This document shows positions 26,551 through 34,949 of a stretch of DNA of 64,000 nucleotides, one piece after another. Below the pieces are notes generated by a model that did not search any database, was not told where the DNA came from, and saw nothing but the letters and a program-made list of their open reading frames with translations. A program made the translations under genes and the position numbers. Position 1 is the stretch's first letter. Every line of letters starts with the position of its first letter. Source of the stretch: Helicobacter sp. 12S02232-10 (lineage in GTDB: Bacteria > Campylobacterota > Campylobacteria > Campylobacterales > Helicobacteraceae); the NCBI RefSeq assembly GCF_002272895.1, contig NZ_MLAQ01000002.1:218352-282351 (forward strand). The letters run 5' to 3'.

Positions 26551-27582
26551 ATGAAAAAAGAATTTGAAAATCAAGGAATAAAGGAACTCAAAGAAATGAA
26601 AAAAGTCCAAGAGATAAAAACACTAGCAAATAACGACAATTTGGAAGTCTTAGAACTCAACGAGTTACTAAAACTCCCCGCTAGAGAGCAAGAGTTTTAT
26701 GTTCAAAAAATTAGAAGTTTGACAGAGGACTTTCTAAAAAAAGAAAGAATCTCACAATCTGCTCTTGGCAAAGCCATCGGCAAGCGTGATGGTTCGGCAC
26801 TTTCAAGCTTCAGGAAGGGCGAATATAAGGGCAAAAATTTAGAACTCGCTCACGATTTGGAGCTTTATATTAAAAATTATCTTGTGAAAAAACAAATTAA
26901 GGGCAAGGTTACAACAGAGCAAGCAGAGACAGGAAGCGTATTTGCAAGCAAGGACAAAAAGATGGCAGAACTTGTCATTGATATCGCTGTGGATGAAAAA
27001 GAAATGGGCATTGTCTATGGCAGTCCCGGAACAGGCAAGAGTGTGATTGCTAGCGAATACACCAAGAGTCACCCCAACGCTATTTTGATTGAAGCCACGC
27101 TCCACACCACAGCTAAAACGCTTTTGGGAATATTGAGCGAGAAATTGAGACTTCAAAAGAGTTCCAATTTAGATGAAAACGTGCGACTGATTGCAAAAGA
27201 GCTTTTTAAAAGAGACGCTGTGCTCCTCATTGATGAGGGGGAACACCTGCCTATTAAGGCGTTGGAGGATTTGAGACGAATTCAAGATTTCAGTAGTGTG
27301 CCTGTCATTTTATTTGGCACGCAGATCTTGATGAAAAATTTGCTCGGAAAAAATGGCGAACTCGCCCAACTCAGCTCTAGAATCGGCAGTCGCTATGAAA
27401 TGCGGGGATTAGATGAGGCTGAGTGTCAGAGTTTTTTTGGTGAGCATATTTTTACTTTCACCAAAGGCAATTTTAGAAAGTCTGCCAAACTCAAAAAAAG
27501 AGTCGCAAAGCTTGCGCTTCATGGGGGCGATCCTAGAGATAGAGAGAGCGTGATGGAGGCGGCCAAGATGATGTTCTTATAA
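26551..27582 (+). CDS. MuB-like transposition ATPase
   Basis: This 343-residue AAA+ protein would select target DNA and activate the transposase. An N-terminal HTH-like part (ISQSALGKAIGKRDGSALSS, around 75-100) precedes the ATPase with Walker A GSPGTGKS near 155 and Walker B VLLIDEGEHLP near 225, then sensor VPVILFGTQ. Domain order matches MuB. A strong AAGGAA site precedes ATG. Confidence 0.88.
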   Translation: MKKEFENQGIKELKEMKKVQEIKTLANNDNLEVLELNELLKLPAREQEFYVQKIRSLTEDFLKKERISQSALGKAIGKRDGSALSSFRKGEYKGKNLELAHDLELYIKNYLVKKQIKGKVTTEQAETGSVFASKDKKMAELVIDIAVDEKEMGIVYGSPGTGKSVIASEYTKSHPNAILIEATLHTTAKTLLGILSEKLRLQKSSNLDENVRLIAKELFKRDAVLLIDEGEHLPIKALEDLRRIQDFSSVPVILFGTQILMKNLLGKNGELAQLSSRIGSRYEMRGLDEAECQSFFGEHIFTFTKGNFRKSAKLKKRVAKLALHGGDPRDRESVMEAAKMMFL

Positions 27583-27593
27583 AGGAGAAAGTG

Positions 27594-27809
27594 ATGGAAT
27601 ACAACGATTTTTTGATAACTTGTCCCTATTGTAGGAGCGAGTGGGAATTCAAAAAAGATTTTTGTTTTTATGTGCGGCATTTTTTTAATTCGAGAAAGAA
27701 GAGCTACTACAGCGTTCCTAAGAACTGCTTGTATTGTAAAAAAGCCCTGATTATCACATTCAGACAAGAAATTAGAATTCAGAATGTTGCGATAGATGAG
27801 CGTTTTTAA
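27594..27809 (+). CDS. small zinc-ribbon phage protein
   Basis: 71 residues with two CxxC pairs (CPYC near 10 and CLYC near 45), so probably one structural zinc. ATG 27594 follows AAAGGAGAAAGTG. It lies in the semi-essential early block of Mu-like phages. No specific function is recognised. Confidence 0.65.
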   Translation: MEYNDFLITCPYCRSEWEFKKDFCFYVRHFFNSRKKSYYSVPKNCLYCKKALIITFRQEIRIQNVAIDERF

Positions 27810-27827
27810 CTTAAAAAGGAGCAAACA

Positions 27828-28013
27828 ATGAAAAAAACTAAAAAAACAGCTAATTTTCGCCTGATTGGCACAAGCGGCATTTCTTATGATTCAAGATTCT
27901 ATTTTGAAGATAGAGGATTGATTAGGAGCAAGGTCAAGGTTGGAACAAAGAGAGTTAAAGGCGTGTTGTCGCCTTTTATAGAGAGCTTGCATAGAGTTGA
28001 AATTATTAAATAA
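27828..28013 (+). CDS. small basic early phage protein, unknown
   Basis: 61 residues, strongly basic at the N terminus (MKKTKKTANFRL), with predicted beta-rich core (GISYDSRFYFEDRGLIRSKV). AAAAGGAGC precedes ATG. No family recognised. Confidence 0.6.
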   Translation: MKKTKKTANFRLIGTSGISYDSRFYFEDRGLIRSKVKVGTKRVKGVLSPFIESLHRVEIIK

Positions 28014-28024
28014 GGAGTAAAAAT

Positions 28025-28138
28025 ATGATTGATTTTTTAGGAAATATCGTTTCAGTCGTCGTTATCTTCACGCTCATTAGCTGGGTGGTGACTTGGTTCT
28101 TAATGTGGAATGAAATGAAAAAAGTAATGAATCTCTGA
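28025..28138 (+). CDS. small membrane protein, 37 residues
   Basis: AAGGAG lies shortly before ATG 28025; the peptide MIDFLGNIVSVVVIFTLISW continues to VVTWFLMWNEMKKVMNL. It has one membrane helix with a short basic C terminus. Part of the early operon; function unknown. Confidence 0.6.
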   Translation: MIDFLGNIVSVVVIFTLISWVVTWFLMWNEMKKVMNL

Positions 28139-28146
28139 GAACTAAG

Positions 28147-28281
28147 GTGGAAGAGTTGCAAGATAGGGTCAAGGGCCTAGAAGCCCACAAAGAGGTTGAA
28201 CGCTTAGAGATGGTCATCAAGATGGCCAAATCTGTAGGAGCGGAAATTGAAGTTAGGAATAAAGAGGAGGTCAGACAATGA
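28147..28281 (+). CDS. short coiled-coil ORF without ATG start
   Basis: An open frame with GTG 28147 or TTG 28156 gives a charged heptad-like peptide (VEELQDRVKGLEAHKEVERL then EMVIKMAKSVGAEIEV). It ends at 28281, overlapping the next start. TTG 28156 has AAGG at usable distance. Composition is protein-like, and it fills an otherwise empty gap. Confidence 0.45.
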   Translation: MEELQDRVKGLEAHKEVERLEMVIKMAKSVGAEIEVRNKEEVRQ

Positions 28282-28577
28282 TAGTGGATGCAAAAGTTGA
28301 AGTCACTTTAGAAGATGTGCTTGAAGAGGAAGACTACTACTTTCAGGACGCACTTGAGATTCTCTGCAATCATTATGACAGGGAAGATGTTCTAAAACTT
28401 GTTGCGCTCAAAGAAGACAGGAGTCTTGAGGCGATAGCAGGAGAGCTGAATGAGCTTATAAACGAAGTTTTAATTCTTCACACCAAAGCTAAGGAAATCG
28501 TTTTAAAAAACTTGGATTTTGAAAAATTTAAAGCCTTCAGCAGTGTTTTTGAAGGTTTGAAAGAGAGCAGTCAATGA
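28278..28577 (+). CDS. acidic early phage protein, unknown
   Basis: 99 residues, acidic and helical (LEDVLEEEDYYFQDALEIL, then a long helix to the end). GAGGAGG precedes ATG, and its stop overlaps the next start. No family recognised. Confidence 0.65.
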   Translation: MIVDAKVEVTLEDVLEEEDYYFQDALEILCNHYDREDVLKLVALKEDRSLEAIAGELNELINEVLILHTKAKEIVLKNLDFEKFKAFSSVFEGLKESSQ

Positions 28578-28915
28578 GAACTTTTTGCTACGTTGCCTCA
28601 CCTTATGCGAGTGTCAGGCGAGCACTAGAGCCGATGGATTGGGTCAGTATTGTAAGGGGCTACGCACTCAAAGGAGCCAGACACGCCAAGATGATGGGTT
28701 TTATCCCCATATCCCCGATTCTGTGCTTTGATGGGGTGTATAACGAAGAGAGCGAACGCTTGGAAGTCTTGGCAGACGGGTTGGAATTTTTAAGAAACTG
28801 CCAGAGCATCATAGAAATTAAAACTCCCTATTCAAATAATTCTGAGGGAATGAAAAAAGAGTTGGCTCTAGCAAAGAGTCTAGGGCTTTCGCATTATTGC
28901 ATTGAAATCAAATAA
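28574..28915 (+). CDS. nucleoside 2-deoxyribosyltransferase-like (DUF4406/DUF1937-type) phage protein
   Basis: The 113-residue protein opens RTFCYVASPYASVRRALEPM, followed by GFIPISPI and LEFLRNCQSIIEI, resembling small Rossmann-like proteins of the deoxyribosyltransferase superfamily common in phages (xASPY near the N terminus, GxxPxxP in the middle). Catalysis is not established from these motifs. ATGA coupling with the previous gene. Confidence 0.55.
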   Translation: MRTFCYVASPYASVRRALEPMDWVSIVRGYALKGARHAKMMGFIPISPILCFDGVYNEESERLEVLADGLEFLRNCQSIIEIKTPYSNNSEGMKKELALAKSLGLSHYCIEIK

Positions 28916-28944
28916 AAAATAAATAAAAACAAGGAGTAAAAAAA

Positions 28945-29430
28945 ATGAATATCAAGAATTATGACGATGTCGATATGGCGTTAAAAAGAGTTTGTGAGTG
29001 TGAGGTGGGCATCGCTCAAATTGAAGGTGAAGTGACTCTGAAGTGCAATCAGATCAAAGAAGAGGCAAAACCCCAAATCACTGAGTTGCAAAACGAACGC
29101 AACTTCTTAGAGCAAGAGATTGAAAATTTCTGTAGCGCTAACAAGGCTGATTTTGCAGAAAAAAGAAGCAAAGATTTGGTCTTTGGAACGATTGGGTATC
29201 GACTTTCAAAAAGCGTGAGTCTGCCAAGAGCGAAAGCAAAGATAGAGAGCTTGATTGGAGCGATTAAGAAATTTGGTTTTAAGGACTGCATTGTGTATGA
29301 AGAAAAGCCCAACAAAGAAGCCTTGTGCGAACTTGATGACAGCGCTTTGGTGAAGCTAGGAATCACAAGAGTTGTCAAAGATAACTTTAGGGTTGAGCCT
29401 AAGATTGAAAGTTTGCAGAGCGTCTCTTAA
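28945..29430 (+). CDS. gam: Gam-family host-nuclease inhibitor
   Basis: The 161-residue protein has an N-terminal long helix pair (about 10-70) and then FGTIGYRLSKSVSLPR and IKKFGFKDCIVYEEKPNKEA, typical of Mu Gam. Gam binds double-strand ends, is Ku-like, and protects phage DNA from exonucleases such as RecBCD/AddAB. Position downstream of the transposition genes agrees with Mu. Confidence 0.85.
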   Translation: MNIKNYDDVDMALKRVCECEVGIAQIEGEVTLKCNQIKEEAKPQITELQNERNFLEQEIENFCSANKADFAEKRSKDLVFGTIGYRLSKSVSLPRAKAKIESLIGAIKKFGFKDCIVYEEKPNKEALCELDDSALVKLGITRVVKDNFRVEPKIESLQSVS

Positions 29431-29439
29431 GAGATTCTC

Positions 29440-29600
29440 TGAGCGTTTAATTCTTTTTGAAAGTCGTTTAAAGATTCTTTAAAGGGCTTTGAAACAGGGT
29501 TTAAAAGTTTTAAAAAGGGTATGAGGCTTCGCCTTATTAGAGGGGATAAAGGCTTGTAAAAGCCAAAGCCTCTAAAAACAAACTCTACAAGGGCAGATAT
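29440..29600 (+). other. structured gap between gam and gemA
   Basis: The gap starts with repeated TTTAAAG-type motifs (29467-29520). It then has a possible junction: GAGGCTT (29523-29529) pairs with AAGCCTC (29566-29572), enclosing GGCTT-gtaa-AAGCC (29551-29564), while AGGC-ttc-GCCT (29524-29534) is an alternative small hairpin. It may be a processed mRNA segment or a protein-binding region. Confidence 0.4.
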
Positions 29601-29615
29601 TTAAAAGGAGCAAAA

Positions 29616-30116
29616 ATGACAAAAAAACAAGCGTTTTTAAGAAAGCAACTGATTATAAAAATCCATACCCACCCCCGATACAAAGAAATCAAAGCAAACG
29701 GGGCTTGGGAAGATTGGCTCTATCTGCGTTATAATGAAAAAAGCTCCGCCCTCCTTTCTATCACTGAACTTCAAGAGGTTGTTTCTATCCTTGATGACAT
29801 CGGCAGAGATAGAGACTTTGCTCTAATCGACCCTGATAGAAAACTCTATGTTAGAAAGACTGCTCTTTCTTACGCCCAAAAACAAAAGATAAAAAGACTG
29901 CAAGAAGAGTTAGGTTGGAGTGGTGAAGATTTGAGCGGGTTCATTCAAAGACAAATTAAAGCCTCTAGAAAAGTCCCTGACCTCACCTCCAAAGAAGCCA
30001 CTAAAGTGATTACAGGGCTAGAGCGCACGCTGAGCTACAATCTCAAGCAACTCAAAAGCTCTGAAATCTACAGCAGAGCTTTTAAAACAGCAAATAATCC
30101 AAATTACAAACAATAA
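29616..30116 (+). CDS. gemA: GemA-like regulatory protein
   Basis: 166 residues matching the GemA/DUF1018 pattern: N-terminal helical part with YLRYNEKSSALLSITELQEV, then QKQKIKRLQEELGWSGEDLS and SKEATKVITGLERTL. In Mu, GemA modulates host gene expression and DNA supercoiling. AAAAGGAGC precedes the ATG. It lies directly before the Mor-like gene, as in Mu-type phages. Confidence 0.8.
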   Translation: MTKKQAFLRKQLIIKIHTHPRYKEIKANGAWEDWLYLRYNEKSSALLSITELQEVVSILDDIGRDRDFALIDPDRKLYVRKTALSYAQKQKIKRLQEELGWSGEDLSGFIQRQIKASRKVPDLTSKEATKVITGLERTLSYNLKQLKSSEIYSRAFKTANNPNYKQ

Positions 30117-30127
30117 AAGAGGTCACA

Positions 30128-30427
30128 ATGACAAAGCACAAGCTGCACAAGATTTGCGAAGATTATAAAGCGGGGATGAGCTTTGAGAAGATCTGCAAGA
30201 AATATGGAGGATTAAGAGTCTATATCCCTCAAGTCATTCCTGATGTGAGGGAGCGAATCACTGAGGAATTTAACGGCTATAATTATGAACTTTTAGCGAC
30301 TAAATTCAACCTCTCTGTAGAGAAAGTCAGAGAGATCATTCGAGAGCACAAAAGAAAACAACAAGAACTTCCCTTGTTTGCAGAAAAACCAGCAAAAGAC
30401 TCGAAAACAGAGAGTTCAAATGATTAA
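30128..30427 (+). CDS. Mor-family middle/late transcription activator
   Basis: The 99-residue protein shows GGLRVYIPQVIPDVRERI, EEFNGYNYELLATKFNLSVE and KVREIIREH, the dimerisation strand and HTH of Mor/C activators. Mor binds a dyad just upstream of the -35 region and recruits RNA polymerase. A candidate dyad lies at 37595-37617 between the two late operons. There is no second C gene, so one activator may run both. Confidence 0.85.
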   Translation: MTKHKLHKICEDYKAGMSFEKICKKYGGLRVYIPQVIPDVRERITEEFNGYNYELLATKFNLSVEKVREIIREHKRKQQELPLFAEKPAKDSKTESSND

Positions 30428-31028
30428 AAATATCAACGGCAGACTCAAAAAAATCAATACAGATACCACCCCATTATTCTTCAAAACCCCCGCTCAAGTC
30501 TTGCGCAAAAAGACAGGGGAGGCAAGCGGCATAGACCTACTTGGCGAAGAGTTAGCCTTGAGGGCTGCTCTAAAGAATTACGTTAAAAAAAGCTTGGGCG
30601 AGGAATTGGCTAGACACGTTACCTACTGCTCTATCAAGAATAATACGCTCTTTATTGTCTTGAACCATATCTCTGCTCTCAGTCTTTATAGACTCAAAGA
30701 AAAAGAACTCTTAGATAATCTAAGAAAATGGTATAGGGATCTTAAGAAAGAAGCCCCTAAGGCTTATTGGACAAGAGTGAAAGTCCAGCTAGAAAATGAT
30801 TTTAAGATATTCTCCAAAAAGCCGCCATTGATAGAAGAGAACACCTTTGAAGAAGTCTCAAGCGGGGAGTTTGAAATCGAATGTCAAGACCCTAAACTCA
30901 GGGAGAGTTTTGAAAGAATCAGAAAAAGCATCAAAGCAAACATCAATAAGAATCACGACAAAAGCCCAGAGAGCACCAATGGCTCTGAAGTGGTGGTGAT
31001 GGGGGAGTTAGGGATTTTTGAAGACTGA
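30420..31028 (+). CDS. DciA-like (DUF721-type) phage protein
   Basis: Using ATG 30420 (overlapping the mor stop) gives 202 residues. Residues 15-105 resemble the DciA/DUF721 fold: TPAQVLRKKTGEASGIDLLG, then ARHVTYCSIKNNTLFIVLNH followed by SALSLYRLKEKELLDNLRKW, a KH-like domain. Host DciA helps load the replicative helicase. A phage copy next to middle regulators could direct helicase loading onto transposition forks. The C-terminal third is charged and disordered. Confidence 0.55.
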   Translation: MIKNINGRLKKINTDTTPLFFKTPAQVLRKKTGEASGIDLLGEELALRAALKNYVKKSLGEELARHVTYCSIKNNTLFIVLNHISALSLYRLKEKELLDNLRKWYRDLKKEAPKAYWTRVKVQLENDFKIFSKKPPLIEENTFEEVSSGEFEIECQDPKLRESFERIRKSIKANINKNHDKSPESTNGSEVVVMGELGIFED

Positions 31029-31122
31029 TTCTTTGATTAAGTTAAAATGATTTCTTTGTCTTTAAATTAAAAACAAAGATTTATTTTCTATAATTTTTAG
31101 ATTTTTATAATAAGGCAGAAGA

Positions 31123-31680
31123 ATGAAAAATTTGGCTTTTTTTCTGATCGTTTTAATTTTTACAGGATGTTATGTGAATCCTCAAATAGCTACATTGGGA
31201 AATTTTTACAATGGCGAGAAAAAGACTGGCTATGAACTCATTGAAGGAAAACATCTTGTCGCAATTCCTAGAGGCTTGGCGGGTCATTTTGAGAGGGGTA
31301 TCAAGATGAATATGCCTACTTCAATAAAGGAAAAAGATCCTGCAGATAAGACTTTAGTTATTGAGTATTTCTTTACAAAATTCAACAAGGGAAATCACGC
31401 TGCACGATTTTGGAAATGGTGGTTTGCAGATCAAGATGAGCGGGGGTTTATAGAAATAAAAATTTTATTCAAAGACAAAAACGGCAAAATTCTGGAAACT
31501 ACTTATTTTTCCATCCCAGCTACCAGAGGTTTTTTTGGAGGAAGCGTGACGTCAAGTTCTTATTTGCTGGGAGAAAGCGTTTCTTCTTATATGAGAAATT
31601 ATTTCTTTTCTAATCAACCTTATAAAGAAAATCAATGTACTGCTATCTTTTGCCCTAAACACCCAAATACTTCCAAATAA
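31123..31680 (+). CDS. prophage lipoprotein, probable cargo (moron) gene
   Basis: 185 residues beginning MKNLAFFLIVLIFTGCYVNP, a lipoprotein signal with lipobox FTGC and Cys17. The gene is set apart by about 95 bp, with an AT-rich promoter-like sequence (TATAAT at about 31089 and TATAATAAG just before the gene). It lies at the end of the early/middle operon, convergent with the inverted head module. It may be expressed in the lysogen and act at the envelope; no family recognised. Confidence 0.65.
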   Translation: MKNLAFFLIVLIFTGCYVNPQIATLGNFYNGEKKTGYELIEGKHLVAIPRGLAGHFERGIKMNMPTSIKEKDPADKTLVIEYFFTKFNKGNHAARFWKWWFADQDERGFIEIKILFKDKNGKILETTYFSIPATRGFFGGSVTSSSYLLGESVSSYMRNYFFSNQPYKENQCTAIFCPKHPNTSK

Positions 31681-32131
31681 AACCCTCTATCTGTTTCTCT
31701 AAGACTTGAGGCAATTCTCCTTTGTCATTGATAGGCAGATAAGGGCGAGCGGGTATTTTTACTTTTTTGTTTTTGCCTGCGTAGCCCCCAAATTGATGGA
31801 TAGCTGCATACCCCTTAGAAACATTGGTGCCTAGTATCACAGAGTTGCTTGTTGTCTTAGTCCCGATAGAGCGTCTTAAATGCCCACTGACTTGCAAGAT
31901 ATCGCTTTGGCTAAGCTTTCTTTCTCTTAAAAGTTTAAGTTTAGTCGCAGGAGCTCTGTCTTTCCAAGCTTCTCCAAAAGGACTCTTTTTATTTTCAAAG
32001 CTTTCATCAGATACAGATTCTAATGTTTGAGCAGTAGTTTTTAAAAGCTTTGCCATCGCTTCAGACTTTTTAAAGTCTTGCAGGGCTTTGATATCCTTGA
32101 TAAGTTTTTGGAATTCTTTGAGATTTGGCAT
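31655..32131 (-). CDS. virion morphogenesis protein, Mu gpG-like
   Basis: 158 residues with SPFGEAWKDRAPATKLKLLR, ILQVSGHLRRSI, AIHQFGG and IPARPYLPI, the full pattern of the phage virion-morphogenesis (gpG/tail completion) family. It ends the inverted head operon and overlaps the lipoprotein gene end by 26 bp. AAAGGA precedes the ATG. Confidence 0.85.
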   Translation of the reverse strand: MPNLKEFQKLIKDIKALQDFKKSEAMAKLLKTTAQTLESVSDESFENKKSPFGEAWKDRAPATKLKLLRERKLSQSDILQVSGHLRRSIGTKTTSNSVILGTNVSKGYAAIHQFGGYAGKNKKVKIPARPYLPINDKGELPQVLEKQIEGFIWKYLGV

Positions 32132-32177
32132 TAAAATCCTTTATTATTTAATAATGATATGGTAGAATGATACCAAC

Positions 32178-32269
32178 GTTTGAATGCCATTTGTGCGAGG
32201 CATAGGCGAAGTCTTGGGGCTAAGATGGAAAGGTAAAAGTGGGAGTTTTCGCACCCCACACATTCAAAC
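32178..32269. ncRNA. candidate structured RNA element between gpF- and gpG-like genes
   Basis: GTTTGAATG (32178-32186) pairs perfectly with CATTCAAAC (32261-32269), closing a 92-nt domain. Inside, GTGGG (32239-32243) pairs with CCCAC (32255-32259), and CCAT with ATGG. GTGCGA (32193-32198) is the reverse complement of TCGCAC (32249-32254), allowing a loop-loop contact. The layout resembles a three-way junction. Strand is uncertain: it lies in the minus-strand head transcript, but a TAGAAT box at about 32164 could start a plus-strand RNA. Confidence 0.4.
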
Positions 32270-32286
32270 AAGGGGCTAGCCCACCC

Positions 32287-33471
32287 CTAACCATCTATCT
32301 CTTCTTTTGAACTTTTTAGTTTTCTTATCTGTGCTTCAAAATCCTTATCATCCCTGCTATATTTAACCAAACTGGTTACATAAATCTCATTTCTATCTCT
32401 TGTCACCTTATAAACAATACGATACCTTCCGCCTAGCTTCTCTACAAACACCACGCTATAATCCCTATCTTTAAACTTATATAAAGGCTTGTTTCCCATA
32501 TGGGCAATTAAATAATAATCGAATGCTCCTAATTCAGGGTGTTTGTTTTTTTGCTTTCTTATTGTATATGCAGACAAAAGAATATTTTTTGATTGTGTTT
32601 GCAAAAAAGAGCTTAATATATCGCTTGTCTGGGCAATTACAATACTTCTATCTTTGCTCGGATCTTCATACAACCCCTTTATCTCCTTCCATCTCCTTCT
32701 ATTTTCTAAAATACTTTGATAATCACTAAAGATTAGGGACTTTAACAACTTAGAAGGCTCATTAATTCCAATGATTCTCTTTGCTTTTTCTAGATAGATT
32801 TTATCTAGCTCTTTATCTTGGTTCTCTAAAATATTACCCCTAAAACTTTTATCAGCAATATCAGGAAGCTCCCCCTGATGCTCGCTCCACCCTCTTTGCT
32901 CCAACTGCTCTCTTGTATAGGCAAACACTCGACATTGGCAGTTGTAGCCGTTTGGCGGGTAATTCTCTTTCCAGAACGGGTCATCTCGGTGTTTGATAAT
33001 CCCGTGTAAAACCTTGTGATTTTCTCGCCTGTTGCCATAGAGCAAACTCACATAACGCAGATAGACCGCGTCGTTATCAGGGTCAAACTGGGCTTGCTTC
33101 TTGCCTTTGGCATAAGCGCTTGCCATATTGGTTTCAAATATCGTCTTAAGGCGTGAAGAGCCGATGACTATATTCTTGATTTCGCCTGTTTTTGGGTTTG
33201 TGATTTGCTTTTCGCCCCACCAACCCTGCTTCTGCAATCTCGGCACAATCCCTGCCTGCCACTGCTCAAATCCCTCTCCTTTGGCTTGAGCTTTTATGAG
33301 GCTTGCTTGGATATCTGCCAATAAATCAATTTGCATCATCTTTGCTACACTAAAAGCTCTTTGGTGGGCTTGAAATTTCAGTTCATCAAAGTTAAAACTG
33401 ATTTTGGGTTTCTTGGCTAAGAGATAAGCGATATTCTCTTCTAGGGGAAGATTAAAGTCAATTTTAATCAT
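32287..33471 (-). CDS. head morphogenesis protein (Mu gpF-like) with C-terminal nuclease/toxin-like domain
   Basis: The 394-residue protein has a gpF/SPP1-gp7-like N-terminal domain (about 60-215) with RLKTIFETNMASAYAKGKKQ, HGIIKHRDDPFW and YPPNGYNCQCRVFAYTREQL. From about 270 to the end it contains a separate alpha/beta domain (LLSAYTIRKQKNKHPELGAF, then YSVVFVEKLGGRYRIVYKV) of the type often annotated as phage-Barnase-EndoU-RelE-like nuclease fused to gpF. Such domains may be packaged and delivered. Activity is inferred only. Stop overlaps are tight with the portal gene. Confidence 0.8.
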   Translation of the reverse strand: MIKIDFNLPLEENIAYLLAKKPKISFNFDELKFQAHQRAFSVAKMMQIDLLADIQASLIKAQAKGEGFEQWQAGIVPRLQKQGWWGEKQITNPKTGEIKNIVIGSSRLKTIFETNMASAYAKGKKQAQFDPDNDAVYLRYVSLLYGNRRENHKVLHGIIKHRDDPFWKENYPPNGYNCQCRVFAYTREQLEQRGWSEHQGELPDIADKSFRGNILENQDKELDKIYLEKAKRIIGINEPSKLLKSLIFSDYQSILENRRRWKEIKGLYEDPSKDRSIVIAQTSDILSSFLQTQSKNILLSAYTIRKQKNKHPELGAFDYYLIAHMGNKPLYKFKDRDYSVVFVEKLGGRYRIVYKVTRDRNEIYVTSLVKYSRDDKDFEAQIRKLKSSKEEIDG

Positions 33472-34949
33472 TAAAACTCTCCCTCACTGCTCCCCTCTAG
33501 CTCTCCTTTAAGTGTTGCATTGCTGATGAGCTCAAACAGAACATCTTCAGCCATATTAAAATCTGCCCCTTTAAAGACTCTTAAAATCTTATTATAAGCC
33601 CCTTCAAAACTTCTAGACTTTTTAGTAATCGCTAAAACTTGAGTTTTAATAGTTTCTGTTTGAGATTGAAGCTTTTTATCACTCAGTGCTAAATCACTCA
33701 ACGGCTTATCTAGGGCATAGGTTTTAAGAGTTTTATTGAGAGCTCCCTCTTCTGTATCACTTCTTGAGTTTAGAGCAAGATTCTCACTGCTGCCACCATA
33801 GTCATCACTAAAGCTCTGCGAGCGTTGCAAACCTTTGATCTTAAAGGTTTGCTCCAGATGCTCAATCGGCACATCGACACCGATTTGTTTGAGTTTAACA
33901 AAGACGTCCATCTGCTCGTTCTCATCCGTTTCCGTGTTTGTATCCATCTCAAAGCTAAAGGCGGCGGGCGTAGCAAAATTAAATTTTAAAGCTTTTTCTA
34001 AAAGACCTTTGATACTCTCCGATAGCAAAGCAGCATCGTATTCCTCAGTATTCTTCCGTATCTTATCGTGAATATTCCCTAGTGCCTGCGTGCCATTTTG
34101 CGTGGAGTTGCCTGCTAGGACTTGTCCTGTGATAACTTTAGAGATCGCCTCATCGCAATATTGAATAAAATCCAAAAATGTGCCTTTATCCACATTCCCG
34201 CTTAAAAGCTCAAACACAGAGTTTTTATCAAAGATTCCGATGCTATTACTCCTGAGGTTGAAGAGCATTTCCATCATCTTCTCAACGTCTTTTTCACTGT
34301 TGATGTCTTCTGTTTTGACCACTAGCGGAGGAATGGAAAGAGAGTCTAGATAGTTCATATATTTGGAGAGGGCGATATACTTGAGGGAAGCGATGGAAAT
34401 CACTTTGTAAAACAAGCCTTGCTGGATGAGTTCGCCGCTATCAGTCGGGTGAAAATGCACCCAAACATCTTCCCTCTCACCTAAAAAGACTTGGCTAGAA
34501 CCCATTGAGATAAAGAGTCTGTCTTCTTTAGAAGAGATGAATTTGGTAGAGATGTAAGAGAGGGAGGGAAAGACTTGATTCTCTCTTAAGTCCCAGTTTA
34601 ATATAAAAGGGGCAAAGCCATAGGCAATCGCTGAGCTCGCATCAAATAAGAATCGTCTGAAGTTGGGTTGAGAGCAAAGTTTCTCCAAGAACTCTTGCTG
34701 GGTCTTATCCTCGCTCTCCACCATAAAAGGGAGGCGAGAGAGGGATATGCGGCGTTTTTGAAATTCGCTTGAGATTTGAGCATCAAACCTGAGAAAATGA
34801 GAATAGATGCCAAGCAGGTCAGCGATATTGTCGCTTTGCAACGCTCCTTTAATGCGTTCATACGGCACAATGGCGGGGATTGCGTTTTTATAACGAGGAT
34901 TCAGGTCTAAGTTTGAGAGCTTGGGGGGTTTGGGGTTTTTTTGGTTCAT
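33471..34949 (-). CDS. portal protein, Mu gp29-like (DUF935)
   Basis: 492 residues with ALQSDNIADLLGIYSHFLRF near 38, RISLSRLPFMVES, the central ITGQVLAGNSTQNGTQALGN near 285, and an acidic C terminus, matching the DUF935 portals. The dodecamer sits at the capsid vertex and conducts DNA. AAAGGAG seven bases before ATG 34949. Confidence 0.85.
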   Translation of the reverse strand: MNQKNPKPPKLSNLDLNPRYKNAIPAIVPYERIKGALQSDNIADLLGIYSHFLRFDAQISSEFQKRRISLSRLPFMVESEDKTQQEFLEKLCSQPNFRRFLFDASSAIAYGFAPFILNWDLRENQVFPSLSYISTKFISSKEDRLFISMGSSQVFLGEREDVWVHFHPTDSGELIQQGLFYKVISIASLKYIALSKYMNYLDSLSIPPLVVKTEDINSEKDVEKMMEMLFNLRSNSIGIFDKNSVFELLSGNVDKGTFLDFIQYCDEAISKVITGQVLAGNSTQNGTQALGNIHDKIRKNTEEYDAALLSESIKGLLEKALKFNFATPAAFSFEMDTNTETDENEQMDVFVKLKQIGVDVPIEHLEQTFKIKGLQRSQSFSDDYGGSSENLALNSRSDTEEGALNKTLKTYALDKPLSDLALSDKKLQSQTETIKTQVLAITKKSRSFEGAYNKILRVFKGADFNMAEDVLFELISNATLKGELEGSSEGEF

